A DNA stretch of 64,000 bases from Cristatella mucedo (GCA_009760855.2 WPIO01000100.1:130001-194000), one strand, 5' to 3'; numbered from the stretch's first letter, positions 51,101 to 61,620 are shown. Numbers and translations are program-made. The notes: generated by a model not told the origin, from the sequence alone.

Positions 51101-54100
51101 AGAGCCTCCCATTTTGACTATATCATAAGTCACTATCGGTTTGCCTTTTTTTGGTCAACGGCATCCTCTTTTATGGTCTCCATGATGTGCCTTTGTATCT
51201 ATGTTGACAGAGAACTAACATAGGGCACTGCCAGCATGTAAATTGAGAGCCTCTGTTATAGGTTTTAATAAAACGAGCTATTGGTCGGCATATCCACCTA
51301 TAAATTGTTTTGGAAAACCAGTGATCAGATTTGGAAAAGAAATTGCTGCTGTGGTTTATGTAACAGTGTACTAGCAGCCGGTCAGATACTGTTTCTCACA
51401 TATACCTTCTAGTAGGCTAGCCGATGTCTGGTAATGAGGCATAAAGAAATCTTGCTGGATCCTGAAACTCCCAGCTGTTACCAGCTTTGTCGTCAAGGTA
51501 ATAATTATAGTAAGAATACATTTGTATAATACCCAAGCAAACCTAATCTCTTTACTAGCGAGCTCGTACATTTCTTGCCTGCTATGAAAAGATGCAAGAT
51601 AGTTTGGTTAGAGATTCCTTTCTTCTCTAACGAGTCAGTAAAACTTGCTTGCACATTTGGGCCCACTGTTTACATCTGATAAACCCTTCTGCTTATTGAT
51701 AAACCAAACTTTCTTAGGAAGTTATCGATCGACTTTTGTTATTTTAGTTATAAGTTTACGGCTGGACAGTGCTAATGTCACCACTGCCGTGTGGGTGAAG
51801 GGAAGCAAGGATTCATATCTCTGAGCTTGGAGATTGCTTTAGCAGAGCTTGTGGTACTTTGCAGATCAAGCAAGAAGCTACGACGAAGTTGGACGCCATG
51901 ATCGAAGGGTACGCCGGTGAAGAGAAAAAAGAGATTGACTACATTCAAAACATGGTAACGCCGCGCCTCTTAAAAATTTGATGCACAAAAAACGATTGAT
52001 TTGCATAGCGCCCTAAGAGAACTTATTTCTGTCCAGGCGCTTCACAAATGCCGCTGGGCTTGAGCCCGCGGCAAATGCATTCACCCTGACCTCTGTAAGT
52101 AAATGCGAGCTTATTGTCGTAGCTGGCTGGATAGCTTATCAATCTAGCAAATTTTAAATTGAGCCAAAACGGTGTGTCTATTGTGGGCATATAGGTAGTC
52201 TTAAGATAGCACGATCACGATTAGAAACCGTTTTCATATTGGTGCAACTGTTATTTAGTCTTTTAGGTGTGTGAAACAGTTCCATTTTTATGTGCATGTG
52301 ATTACACATGCACATACACACATGCACATGCATGTATGCCCATGTATGGTTTCTGGAAAAACTTACGGCTTTTGACTAAGTCACCACTTTCGAAATTAAT
52401 AATAATAATACATTTGTCATAGCACCTTCAGAGAACCCAATCTCTTTCTAGGCACTTTACTTAGTGGTAGCATGCTCAATCACAACAAGCATAGCATGGT
52501 TAGAGGTGGCATGCACAGGGTCAGCATGCAAATATGATTAGTGGCACCATGTGCAGTGTCGGCACACATAAGCACACAAAGGACGAATCGCATGGACTCA
52601 CTAAATGCTCTGATAAATAAATGGGTTTGTCCTGGTTTCCTTGTACTTCATGTCCCATGTTGTGATTTGAATCCTCTAGCCAGCAATCCTTTATCGCTCA
52701 CTGCAAGCAGTGGTCAATGCCGATAGTGGTCTTCTGCTGCTATGTATCAATAGTAGGCTGGTTGATAAGCCAATCTCTACTTTTTTTTTTTTTTACTATA
52801 CGGTAATATTAGAAGCAAGTACTGTAATTAATGGTGCAGGCAGGCTTACTCGCAGCAATAATTATAGTAATAATATAGTTGTGCAACACTTTAAGAGAAC
52901 CAAAGCTCTATCTGGGCACATGATTTATGCCGGAATGGAAGCTTGCAATGAGTCAGAGACACAAAGTAGTCTTGGGCTATTTCCAGCTATTAACACAGTC
53001 ATTCCCTTTGGCAGTTACTGTTTTATATCATTGTTCCTTCTATTGCTCCCAAAGATTCGTTGGACGTGTCAGGGATTGTATTACCGAGAAAGGCATTATA
53101 ACCATTGTAATAATGAGAAATTAGTAGGAAATTTATATATTGCTCTCAGAGAACTAAATCTCTTTTCTAGGCACTTTACCTTTTCTGTACGAGTAGCATG
53201 TTAACATGGTTAGTGACAAGATGGATGCTCAGTCTTAGTCTCTCTGCTTGTTTTACTGGATCTTTTGGCAAAATTTGTTACAAATGATCACAACCATTCT
53301 CGAGCACCTCTCATCTAGTCGGGCCATCAGTGGCGCTGCGCTGCAATGTTTGTGGTCTCATCTTAGTTGGCACCTCTAGAGCATTGATGTCAACTGGTAA
53401 CCAACATCCAAGGAGCTGGTAACCAACATCCAAGGAGCCTTTTAAATATAGAATACCCTCCCCCGAGATATGTATGTGGTCTACTTCTTTTTACAGTTGA
53501 TATTCTCTCTCCCATGCTGATATAATCGCCAAGCACTGTCTTGGCTTTTCATTTTTATGCCGATGACACACGGGTGTACACGCGATTTGAACTCTGCTTT
53601 CCAGCACATCAAACTTGCTCTACTCTTTTTGTGCATGTAATACAGGCATTCATACTTAGATATCAGAAACCTTTCTCTAATTGAATGACAAAACCAGCTT
53701 GCTATTTTTGGTCAAACCAAGTCCTGCTCGTAAATTAGAAAACCCCAACCTTCGTTATAGGTTCAGTTAGCACATACCCCATAACATCTACACGGTACCT
53801 GGGTGTCCTGTTCCAAAGTAACCTTTTACTAGGCAACCACATTAGCTCCACATTCAACTCGTTACTTTCAGGTACTTGACATTCAAAAATTAGAGCCAGC
53901 TTAATGGGAGATACCACAACTGAGTTGATCCGTGGGGTTCGGTCATTCTTCCTTTTAGCATATGTTAAGTGCCGTGAAAGACATTTAGTTATCTGGGGCA
54001 CTATACAAATGTATTATTATTATTATTATCATTATTACTATTAATTATGAATCAGAAGTCATCAGGCCTATGCAATAGTGTCATGACAGCTGGTGCAAAA

Positions 54101-57100
54101 TTGCAACTAGGCTTGCCTGTTGTGTGAACGCCTCATCACTCTTCTGACTCAAGTAATTTACGTCAAGCCATTAACCAACCTAAAATCATTTGGCGACAGT
54201 GCCATTTGCTCGTATCCTCCCAAAGCCTGGAACTAATTTTCAACTGACTCACGATACCTGTCTTGACTGCATTTAAAAAAGAGCAAAAAGTACCCATGTT
54301 CCTCATAGCATTTGCTGGGCCCGTGTGAATCGACCTTAGTGTGCTTATGCATGCTGAAACTGTACATGTTATCACTAACTAATTGACATGCTTTCTTTGC
54401 AGCATATGTGTCTAGTGTGAAAAGTCTCTAGAACATTTCTTAGGTCTACAAAGGTGCTATTGTAATTGTATTATTATTTCATTTATTATTATATATGAGG
54501 TAGTGAGATACATTTTTGTCGACCTTCACGAGATCCACATAAACTGGGCAAAACATACTAATATTACAAGTGGTATTGCAGTTGTTTTACTAATCATATG
54601 ACACAACATTGTTTGAGAAGTTGGTGTCATTGTAAAATGCAGTTCATTTTCAAATTTGTATCTGCTGCCAGTCTTCTGAGCTTAGCCACTCCATTGTCAA
54701 GTGTTTGCGTTTTCCTATCTTTCAATTTCCGAGCCGTCCAGCTTAAAAGAGTTTTCAGTAGCTTCCATGATGCATGTGACAAAAGGAAAGCAGTTGATAT
54801 CAGATTCAGCAGCACTGTGTGCATAGCAGCAGAAGAACCTGACTGGCTATCAACCCACGTACGGCTGGCAATAAGGGACTCCCAGGTGATGTACTCGAAT
54901 CACAACCCAGGTCATGAAATGCGGACACCTTATCCTTGGGCTATGACTCTCGGATCTTGTGCAGTACAGAACCGCCATTACATACCATGGCTTGCAAGCT
55001 AGAAGCCCAGCTAATCCTCACAGCGTTTGGTTTACCTCTGGGAATTGTCCTTTTTGTGCTTATAAAATAGTGAATGTGATTGCTAACCAATTGACATGCT
55101 AACAGTGCAGCTTATGTAAAGTGCCCAGAAAGAGATTTCTATTTTGATGCTATTAAAAGGTTGTATCGTTATTTTTTTATTATTAATATGCCTGTGTGTG
55201 ACCGGATGATAAAGTGCTCTTAGTTAGGTTAATGTTAAATGTGTTTTTTAACTTGCTGGCTGTAGCTAAGCTAGGAAAGTGCAGGTTGACCAGTAAGCCG
55301 TATTGATAAACAGCTGTGAGACGTGATTTTATTGTATGTATGTTCGAAAGAGAAATAGCATTATCTATAATAATTTTTTAATCCCACATTCAGTTCTGTT
55401 TCACAGCTGCAGTGCAGTCATGCATTCTAGTCTGCAACCAGCGCTGTAAGCACTTTAGCAGCAATAAGCACTTTAGCTGCAAACTTGCACTTTACACTCG
55501 AGTTTTCTTCCATGAATGTGTTAAGCATTGTAACTGAGGCTTTTATGGCCGGCTTGTATTGAAACAGATTCAACTGGAGGATAGTCCAGGCTGCTGTTTG
55601 TACTTCTTAAGGCATGCCACCGTCAGTCACTTAAAAGTTTTTGGGACTTTTCTATGAAAGCACGAATCTTATTGTTGATGTTCAAAAAATGGCCCCTTTA
55701 TCTATTGCAGCTGGGTTGTTGTGGAACTAATAGTTATACCGATTGGTGGAATTCGACTGGCTCGAACGACACAGTTCCACAGAGCTGCTGCCAGAAGGCG
55801 AATTGCTCAGTGCCGGTTAAGGACACTCCCAGCAACGGCACTCTATTTGAAAAGGTACTTGAAAAGTATTGCCGGCGTTATGATATCGCGTGATCTATGA
55901 TTAGGTGAAAGCATTTACCAATTTTATCCAATTCAGCCGGACTTTGTAAACCATCGGCGCCTATGCGCATATGGTGTATGAAAGGTAATATCAAGTGCTT
56001 TATATTAGCGACATAAAAATAAACCAGGTGCCTAGTGATGAATTCTAGAACATAATCTATCTTTCGGCAGTATTGCACTTATAATTTAATATCGTGTGTA
56101 TTTTCTTGTTCCAGGGCTGTATTAACCTACTGGACCATCAACTTCGGCAGTACTTTTGGTACATAGCAGGCTCAGCTCTCGGTTTTGCCACGGTTCAGGT
56201 AAGGCAGCTAGCTCTCAAGTTGTCGTCGGGTAATTTTATGTGACTCCACTCAGATGTGCTGAGCAGGTTGACGTGTAATAATAATTCCAATAGTAAAAAG
56301 TCGTTTGAATAGTGCCCAGCAAAATTTTGTTTCTATTCAGATACTTGCCAACTTGCTGCAAGAGAATCAATAACCGAGGGTTAATTACATGTAGTAATAA
56401 TGATGATAATAATAATGATAATAACGCACTTGATAAAGTGCCCTCAGAGAACTCAATCTCTTTCTAGGCGCTCTACCTTTGGTGCAAAGGGAAACACGAT
56501 TGAGTGATGCGTAATATCGTGCTTGATAAACAACATGAATAGCGTGAACAACATGAATAACATAACATCTACGGTATCAACAGTGTAAAAGAAACATGTA
56601 TCGTGCTCAGGCAACCATGCTAGTCAAACAGCAAGTCTCTTATGGCCGCCAGTTTGTTTAAGTTCTCTGGCTAATAAAATGGACTGAATCACACACGAAT
56701 GCACGCACATATGTGCAAAGCACACATGCACAAATAGGGTTCGATTGGGTGAAGGGAAAGCCGGTCGGAACCAATGTGTCTTTGGCTGAGGCTTAATAGA
56801 TAAAAGATCATTGGAGGTGGTGACCATAGCCAGAAGTGAGCTTCAGACTATCGATGCATGCGAGCTGAAGATTCGATCACCGAAAGATTTCAATTTAGTG
56901 TAAAGGATGGTAAGATGACCAGATGCTGATGACGAAATGATGAGATGCTGAGTAGCAAGATGACTAGATACTAAAGAAAGAGCTGGCTGGAAGCTTAGAA
57001 GCCAGGCGACTAGATGCTGACGAAGCGATAGTGCAAGAGCACACTGGAAGAACAAGGAGTTTGAATAGGCAGGCTGGAGAATTAGAGTGACGTGACTTGT

Positions 57101-60100
57101 GAGCCAAACTCGAGATCTTGAAATCGATTTGGTGCGTGATAGGGAGCCAGTGAAGCTTAGACAGAAGTGGTATGACGTAGCAGCTTCGCCATTGACGGCA
57201 GACATAAAGAGCTGCTGAGTTGTGCTCCTGTTTCCGACTATTAAAGGCACAGGCCAATAGTCCTAATACAGGGATTTGTCATAGCTTAAAATCTATGTTA
57301 CAAATGCATGGACTAGTTTGGCTGTCTTACTCGTACCGAAGATAAAAAAGTAAATCATTTGTGTAGCACCCTAAGAGAACTCAAATCTCTATCCAGATGC
57401 TCCATATTTTCCCCAGGGCTCGAGCCGACGACCTCGATCGTCAATGGCAAGCATAACCCCTGGGCCAAATCTAGGCATGCCCTGATTTTGGCGTTATTCC
57501 TTAGCTGGAAGTAGGTCGACTTGACAGGGATGAATGTGCTTATTTACTGACAACTCATTTTTTATATAAAAAGTAATCGTGGTATTGGTGGGATTGTTAA
57601 TACGTCGGACTACATGCTCATGCACTTACAAAGTAGTCGAGAAATTATTAAAAACTATTGTAGACCGGTAGAAAGTATTATTTATAATCGATATTAGTTC
57701 GTTCCCTAACCTGTTAGTCATGCCTGTTTAGGGATATCTAACTCCATCCACCGGCGTAGGTCCGGTGCATTCTAGATTTCTCAGTGTAGAGAGATCAACT
57801 TGATCAAACAGTAGGTCACTGTTTTTTGACCGATGTACTGAAACTACGTATTATTTGTCGGCCATTCAAAGAGTGTGTTGTCACAATAAAATTGATTTAC
57901 TGTATATTTTTTGCTCTAAGAAGCAATGCTTGCCCAACAGTCTACATGAGTAGTATGGACACATCGACGCCCGATTGACTTTGACTGCATTTTCATTCGG
58001 CAAAGGAAGACTATACATTCGTGCCCGTGGATATTTACGCACCCTTGGAAAGGCCTATTTTCGATGCAGCAACAGCTAGGATTAGCGTAGCAGCCTGGGA
58101 AGCAAGCCCTTAGAAAGGGAGATTATGATCACGTTAGATGGCCGCCGACAAGCATGGCTGTCAGAGAGCCCTATTACTAGAACTCTGTAAAAATCGACCG
58201 TTTTATGCTCAAGCATGGCTTTTTTTTTAAATCCACACTTGATCAAGAAAAAAGCCGTATTAATCTAGATGTTTATGCACCAAAGGAGGGTTTAAGGGAT
58301 TCCCATAACGTTCCAGTCTCTTTTTTAATTCTGCATTTGGCCTTTTTGGCCATTCAACCAGGTCCTTCTGTACAGTGCAAAAGACGAGGGAGTACGGTGC
58401 ATTCGATGTGGGCATGCAGCTGGCACTTTAAAATGGGCATCGGCACCAGAAAGTTCACTCATCTTCTGGAGATGAGTAAATGCTGCTTGGATGATAGGTC
58501 TCACGACAAACTTCCTTTGCCAGGACCGTTAAACAGGATGTCGAAGCAAGAGGACCTGTTGCTGAATGGACCTGCACTCTTGAATAGGAAAACTAGCTTG
58601 GTGTAATTTTGCAACCACTGGAAGCTGCTACAGAGCCGAGGGTTAGCCGGCAAATAGCGAGCCGCCGACACACTCATCTTTCGGCAGAGTGGTGATGGAG
58701 GGCGCAAAATGGCTAAGCAAATGGCCGACATGCTGGATGGGCTGAGTTGCTCAGTCTGTTTTACCAACGAGAAGAAATTCGAGCTCTGCTCCCTCTAAGA
58801 AAGCAGAAGAAAAGACGGATGGTCGCGCGGTTGCTGTTTAACACGGGTGGTGGAGTCATGTTTGTGGCTCCTTTTCCGATGACAGCATATTGTCAATGCA
58901 TCACATTCCTGTTACGATTGGCCAGCATGTTTACCTGAAATTGCTGAAAAATGTAGGAATTCCATGTGCCAGGTGTCCTTGGGTGATAGACTTACATACC
59001 AGCAGGATAGTGACCCACAACAGACTGCTAAGTAGGTCAGAAAATATTTTCCCGACTTCCTTTGTTGAAAGAATCTTTAGCTGTGGCTGGGTATTTGGTT
59101 GTGGTTTCGTGTAAAGATTCGCATTTAATAATCAGCACCCGTCCCCGAGGCAATCGTTTTTTGCTCAGCAAGCTAAATCTAGCCTGCTGCTTGTTTTTTT
59201 ATACACATTCAGCTGGAACATTTCAAAATTATCACTCTTTGGTGCCAGCTTTTGGCTTTAAAGTAAAAGCAACATTTTAAGGTCAGCTGCTTCAACAACC
59301 TTGTTTATAGAGCAGCAGGAGAGCCATGGCAACTATCACTCCTGGCTTCAGTATGCAATAACCAATTGCCTGCCGAAGGATTTGAACCTACGACACGGTT
59401 CATGAAGTGTGAGCAGCTTACCTCTAGGCTAAAACTCAAGAATTGGTGGTACTTTGTGTTCTGTCACTTGAGATGGTAGCTCTGCAGCAACATGCATGGG
59501 CCAGTGAAGGTCAATCTAATGTAAATCTTGCAATGAGTCAGGTACACCATGACCGTTCAGAAGAGGTCAAGTCTAGCAACGTACCACTTTCGTCCTCCTT
59601 CCAAGTGAACGCCAGTTATGCAGTGGCTAATGCATTCCATATCTGGGTAGCTGCCAACTGACTGGAGGTTTTCACCCAAGTCTTAGCTTGCCAAAGCAAA
59701 TATATTGGAGCATACTGCCATCTTATGTACATGGGTAGCCTATATGCCCTCTTAGAGTTGATGCTTCAAAAGCAGTTCTAATGGGGCGATTGGAATGGCA
59801 AATGATCGTCTCAGTCATCGGCTGTAGGACCTAAAAGTCATTTATTATTGATGAAGAAAGAAACACGTGTGTGCAATAAGCAACATTCCAGATTTAAATT
59901 TTGCTTATCCTGCTTGATAAGGCATACCGATACCTTGTATCCTAGCATGTGAGCAGGTATGTTCCGTCCTGGAAAAAAAATATTTATAATGCGAAATGAA
60001 TATCCTGCTTTTAAGGAGCACTCCTAACCATTAGCCTATAATTTTTGTTTGGTAGTCAAACCTTCAGCATGCAATAGTAGCATCTGATCGAACAGCCACT

Positions 60101-60391
60101 CGTATATGTGTGATATTGTACAAGCCTGCTTGCCAGTTTTGAACTGCTTACATGCTTTATTAAATATTTATTAATTTGTATTCTTAATTTATTAGGTATA
60201 TTACTAATTGTTGCCACCTTCCATCATGTGCAAACTTTTTTGTCATCGCAAGGCCTGCCTGTAGCGGAATGCAGGTTCATTGCTGCACGTTTTCTTTTCA
60301 GATCCTGGGCCTCATTGCCACGCTCATACTTGTGTGTCGCGAAAAGAAGCAAACATATACTCAGCTGAGCGGCTACAGCAGCTATAAATGA
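43969..60391 (+). CDS. tetraspanin, complete (244 aa, seven exons)
   Basis: Four-pass membrane scaffold protein of tetraspanin-enriched microdomains. Exons: 43969-44028, 44258-44449, 47078-47152, 51865-51954, 55711-55854, 56115-56198 and 60302-60391 (TGA at 60389). Every exon is phase 0 with GT..AG junctions. Domains: short N-tail with Cys 4, 6 and 11 (likely palmitoylation); TM1 with small extracellular loop (GIKVYVTYPVIQELG); TM2 (AAIIIASAVFIFFVGLVGCF); TM3 (FFVFLFLIFIGEVVGAAL); large loop from ~105 to 197; TM4 (YFWYIAGSALGFATVQILGL). The large loop has CCG at 142-144, Cys pairs at 165-166, and Cys 171 and 189, so six cysteines, as in the six-Cys class. It has four N-glycosylation sequons (N153, N158, N170, N181). 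The cytoplasmic tail contains YTQL (234-237), a YxxPhi-type sorting motif, close to the membrane. Which tetraspanin subgroup (CD63-like is one option) cannot be settled by eye. Introns 2-4 and 6 are full of LINE/SINE sequence. Confidence 0.95.
45105..45240 (+). mobile_element. LINE-B 3' tail with internal (AG)n expansion
   Basis: Ends of the LINE-B 3' UTR ('tttgcagcaaatgtaaagcc'), then 'cgtagagag...' and then 'gattaggttctctgagggca' with a long ATT tail (45214-45237). Where other copies have 'cctagaaagagatt', this one has about 16 AG units. Lies in tetraspanin intron 2. Confidence 0.85.
45150..45181. repeat. (AG)n microsatellite inside a LINE tail
   Basis: About 16 AG units at the position of the AGAAAGAGA word in other LINE-B tails. 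Confidence 0.9.
45585..46420 (+). mobile_element. LINE-B fragment, decayed
   Basis: It starts in the RT C-terminal region (tgataaaaccaacttggtag), passes through the C-terminal blocks ('cagtggcctcccccatcaag', 'gaatgcgctgctgaccgact'), and ends in the 3' UTR near 46420 ('gtgtgcttatgtgtgctgac'). It has internal deletions and stops. It lies in tetraspanin intron 2, in the same orientation. Confidence 0.7.
46718..46830 (-). mobile_element. SINE-2-like, diverged
   Basis: On the minus strand it has a tRNA-like head with B-box-like 'gtggattcgagtcctg' and a degraded middle. Lies ~250 bases before tetraspanin exon 3. Confidence 0.5.
47440..48625 (+). mobile_element. LINE-B, RT to C-terminal region
   Basis: The RT region is well preserved: YIETSNLASKFHSGFRVNHP, TESALLRVYNELLGNADLR, LVLLDLSAAFDTINHQVF (motif A Asp). 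Then, frameshifted, come 'YADDTQLY'-type coding bases (tatgcagatgacactcag, the RT YADD catalytic box), NADKSNVLV, ARNLGVLFQSDLSLDDPIRS, TSSLDFCNSLLAG and a C-terminal remnant. It is 5'-truncated and broken by frameshifts. Located in tetraspanin intron 3, sense orientation. Confidence 0.88.
48626..49399. other. tetraspanin intron 3, no recognised element
   Basis: Short overlapping ORFs on both strands (48683-48958) with no family signature. No splice-bracketed conserved exon. Confidence 0.4.
49400..49730 (+). mobile_element. LINE-B C-terminal remnants, duplicated block
   Basis: A phrase (tcatgtaaatcaaatcatac ... 'gccttcagttctatgcat') occurs twice, at 49475-49525 and 49580-49630, followed by degraded C-terminal LINE words ('tcccgacttgacagcattta'). 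Old copy. Confidence 0.5.
49788..50050 (+). mobile_element. LINE-A 3' fragment
   Basis: Open C-terminal frame (SPTADYGTSFSAVLNCYLYA to CECAIQNSPA, stop at 49998) and a short 3' UTR ending in a degraded ATTAC tail near 50043. Lies in tetraspanin intron 3. Confidence 0.88.
50060..50350 (+). mobile_element. old LINE-B-like fragment
   Basis: Degraded C-terminal LINE words (tttgctacagcccacctgcc, 'cagcttgtatgtaccgaaag', 'cagtcactacctgaccttgc'). No frame. Confidence 0.45.
50590..50935 (+). mobile_element. LINE-B C-terminal and 3' fragment
   Basis: Contains 'cacttgctccagcctaccta', 'aacctcaaatcatttggaga' and 'acatttaaaaagaagctaaa', then a degraded 3' end ('gcccagaaagatatattg'). Stops and indels throughout. 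Confidence 0.65.
50936..51864. other. tetraspanin intron 3, no recognised element
   Basis: AT-rich unique-looking sequence up to the exon 4 acceptor. Confidence 0.4.
51992..52095 (-). mobile_element. SINE-1, truncated
   Basis: LINE-B-like tail (gcatagcgccctaagagaac) and B-box region ('gggcttgagcccgcgg'); the A-box side is lost. It starts only 37 bases after tetraspanin exon 4. Confidence 0.7.
52396..52627 (-). mobile_element. LINE-B 3' UTR and tail
   Basis: AAT repeats, the end motif and the 3' UTR words (cagggtcagcatgcaaat, 'gactcactaaatgctctg'). Lies in tetraspanin intron 4, antisense. Confidence 0.8.
52670..52775 (+). mobile_element. SINE-2, 3' half
   Basis: 'gcaatcctttatcgctcact' and 'gatagtggtcttctgctgct', then the tail 'aggctggttgataagcc'. 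The tRNA-like head is missing or diverged. It ends beside a 14-base T-run at 52781-52794. Confidence 0.65.
52860..53185 (-). mobile_element. two short LINE-B/SINE-1 type ends
   Basis: Degraded ends near 52872-52920 (gcaacactttaagagaacc) and 53130-53180 ('ctcagagaactaaatctct', 'ctaggcactttacc'), each preceded by AT-rich, AAT-containing sequence. These are truncated retrotransposon 3' ends; sequence between them has no feature. Confidence 0.5.
53230..54035 (+). mobile_element. LINE-B RT/C-terminal fragment, decayed
   Basis: RT-derived words (gtttttgacg-like 'ttgttttactggatcttttg', 'tttttatgccgatgacaca' from the YADD box, 'caaatgatcacaaccattct'), then 'gggtgtcctgttccaaagta' as in the copy at 48262, and a 3' end with an ATT tail at 54010-54040. 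A 24-base unit (ggtaaccaacatccaaggag) is duplicated at 53395-53440. Confidence 0.65.
54060..54480 (+). mobile_element. LINE-B C-terminal and 3' fragment
   Basis: 'agctggtgcaaaattgcaac', 'accaacctaaaatcatttgg' and 'catttgctgggcccgtgtg', then the 3' UTR with an ATT-rich tail (54470-54495). Non-coding. Confidence 0.7.
54840..54990 (-). mobile_element. SINE-2-like, diverged
   Basis: On the minus strand: head with 'tagcccaaggataaggtgtc' and B-box-like 'tgggttgtgattcgagtac'. Same type as 37461 and 59280. Confidence 0.45.
55010..55190 (+). mobile_element. LINE-B 3' end fragment
   Basis: 'cctcacagcgtttggtttac', 'aaccaattgacatgctaac' and 'gtgcccagaaagagatttct' match the 3' UTR and terminal motif of LINE-B. 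No tail expansion. Confidence 0.55.
55191..55710. other. tetraspanin intron 4, no recognised element
   Basis: AT-rich unique-looking DNA up to the exon 5 acceptor (tatctattgcag). Confidence 0.4.
56398..56580 (-). mobile_element. LINE-B 3' UTR and tail
   Basis: Interrupted AAT repeats (56397-56425), end motif and UTR words ('ggtgcaaagggaaacacg', 'cttgataaacaacatgaat'). Lies in tetraspanin intron 6, antisense. Confidence 0.8.
56820..57260 (-). mobile_element. LINE-B-like C-terminal fragment
   Basis: On the minus strand: HNSAALYVCRQWRSCYVIPL, then LSKLHWLPITHQIDFKISSL and, in another frame, TKLKSFGDRIFSSHAS. A tandem 'gatgactagatgctga'-type duplication (56915-57020) has expanded the middle. 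Frameshifted. Confidence 0.7.
57350..57478 (-). mobile_element. SINE-1, diverged
   Basis: LINE-B-like tail ('gtgtagcaccctaagagaac'), B-box region ('gggctcgagccgacgacct') and head ('ttggcccaggggttatgctt'). Confidence 0.7.
57479..58699. other. tetraspanin intron 6, no firm feature
   Basis: A 133-codon plus-strand ORF at 58205-58606 has no recognised motif, and there is no promoter or splice evidence. It may be part of the decayed DNA transposon that follows, but I cannot show it. Confidence 0.35.
58700..59110 (+). pseudogene. decayed Tc1/mariner-like transposase
   Basis: In one frame, 'SVCFTNEKKFELCS' (58748-58789) resembles the first catalytic-Asp block of Tc1-type DDE transposases, with Asp replaced by Asn. 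80 codons later in the same frame, 'YQQDSDPQQTAK' (58997-59032) matches the second catalytic-Asp block, whose Asp is kept. Between them, in a shifted frame, 'GGGVMFVAPF' (58846-58875) matches the conserved glycine-rich block. Stops (58795, 59033) and frameshifts show it is dead. Terminal inverted repeats were not found. Family knowledge is from memory. Confidence 0.6.
59280..59440 (-). mobile_element. SINE-2-like, diverged
   Basis: On the minus strand: head 'tagcctagaggtaagctgct', B-box-like 'gtcgtaggttcaaatcc', and tail near 59285-59310. Lies in tetraspanin intron 6. Confidence 0.5.
59441..60301. other. tetraspanin intron 6, no recognised element
   Basis: A 72-codon ORF (59443-59661) without motif; otherwise AT-rich sequence up to the last exon's acceptor (tttcttttcag). 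Confidence 0.4.
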
Positions 60392-61317
60392 TGGCTGCGA
60401 TCTATCCTCACTGGTCGCACATGTGCGTGGGTGTGTGCGGTCAGTCCCTGATGTCAGTAAAATGTAATGGCTGCTGCCTTGCCGCTTCTGAAACGACCTG
60501 ATGTCCTGTCCTATCTTAGACCCTTTGTCTGCATGCACATCTGTGACGGCGTCTTCCCTTACTGTGTCTGATGAGTTTGCTGCAGCAGCCCGTAGCCACC
60601 CATAGCTGCGAGTTTGCTGTTTGCTTTCCGACATCTTGTATGCCACGTGTACTTAGTTGGCTGCTTCTTAGCAGTCGGTCCACACGTGCTCGGTATTTGA
60701 CTGTTTACTTAGCCTAGCCATGCACATGTCCAAGCTTGTCCACTATGAAGTAGCCCCTTTCCTTTTGCTGATAGCTCAATTGTCGTCTTGTTTTTTATTA
60801 TGCTTGGAAAATTGCTACTTTTGTATAATTTTTATAGGCATCACTGCGATTGTTAGCCAACCTTTCACCTCAGCGTTTAAAACATTCTGTATCTGAGGTG
60901 ACGTGTGGATTATTGTGTATAAACACGAAGTGTGACCTGTGCGAGTGCACGATTTGGCTCACCGTGTACTTGAATGTGAATCGTGAGATTCACCCTGTCA
61001 ATCGTATGAGTGGCGATCACATGGCCTAGGTACTGGTGGTGTTGCAGCATTCGGCATGTCGTCGAGTTGGGTGCCACCTCTGAGCATCCGACTTGATACA
61101 CTATCCTTGCCGCGGATGCCAACATAGCAATTTGGTGTGCGTCTGCAACAATCACCCGAGGTGTCACCAAAGATGCCTGTTTGCCAAAGTTGGCATATAT
61201 GTGTGGCCACGGGTCAAAGCAAGACGAAAAAGCTTATGGGGGATGAAACGGACAGGATTTGCTTGCCTACAAAGTATAGATAATCTCACTCGTTTCAGTC
61301 CTTATGCTTGTCATTTC
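60392..61317 (+). other. tetraspanin 3' UTR
   Basis: From the stop codon to the first AATAAA on the plus strand. The ORFs inside are short and without motif. The length (~0.93 kb) is inferred from the polyadenylation signal alone. Confidence 0.55.
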
Positions 61318-61323
61318 AATAAA
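61318..61323 (+). terminator. polyadenylation signal AATAAA
   Basis: First canonical AATAAA after the tetraspanin stop codon. Confidence 0.55.
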
Positions 61324-61455
61324 CTAGAAGCGATATACTGACATACTCTTCCCGTGGGCTGTAAGTGTTTCCTACGATTAATGTTTACTGCTGTCAAAGT
61401 TACTGACGTCATGCTTGCGATGTGCCCACTGCTGTTTTTACGGTACGGTTACAGC

Positions 61456-61620
61456 GCAGCAAGTTATATAAGCAAATTAACACACCGATCTCTCGTTTTA
61501 CACGAACTCATTGTTGCTGTACCGCTGCACTGTAATAGTACCTGTGCAGCGGTACAGCAACGACGAGTTTGAAAACTGGAGAAAGGGAGATCGATGTGTT
61601 AATATGCTTATGTTGCTGCA
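61456..61620. repeat. long foldback hairpin, ~75-bp arms
   Basis: The arms 61456-61528 and 61542-61620 pair with few mismatches. The inner 20 bases (tgttgctgtaccgctgcac and its complement gtgcagcggtacagcaac) are perfect, around an 11-13-base loop (tgtaatagtacct). It lies ~130 bases beyond the tetraspanin polyadenylation signal. It could be a foldback/MITE element or a small-RNA precursor; no transposase or other copy is seen in the window. Confidence 0.75.
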
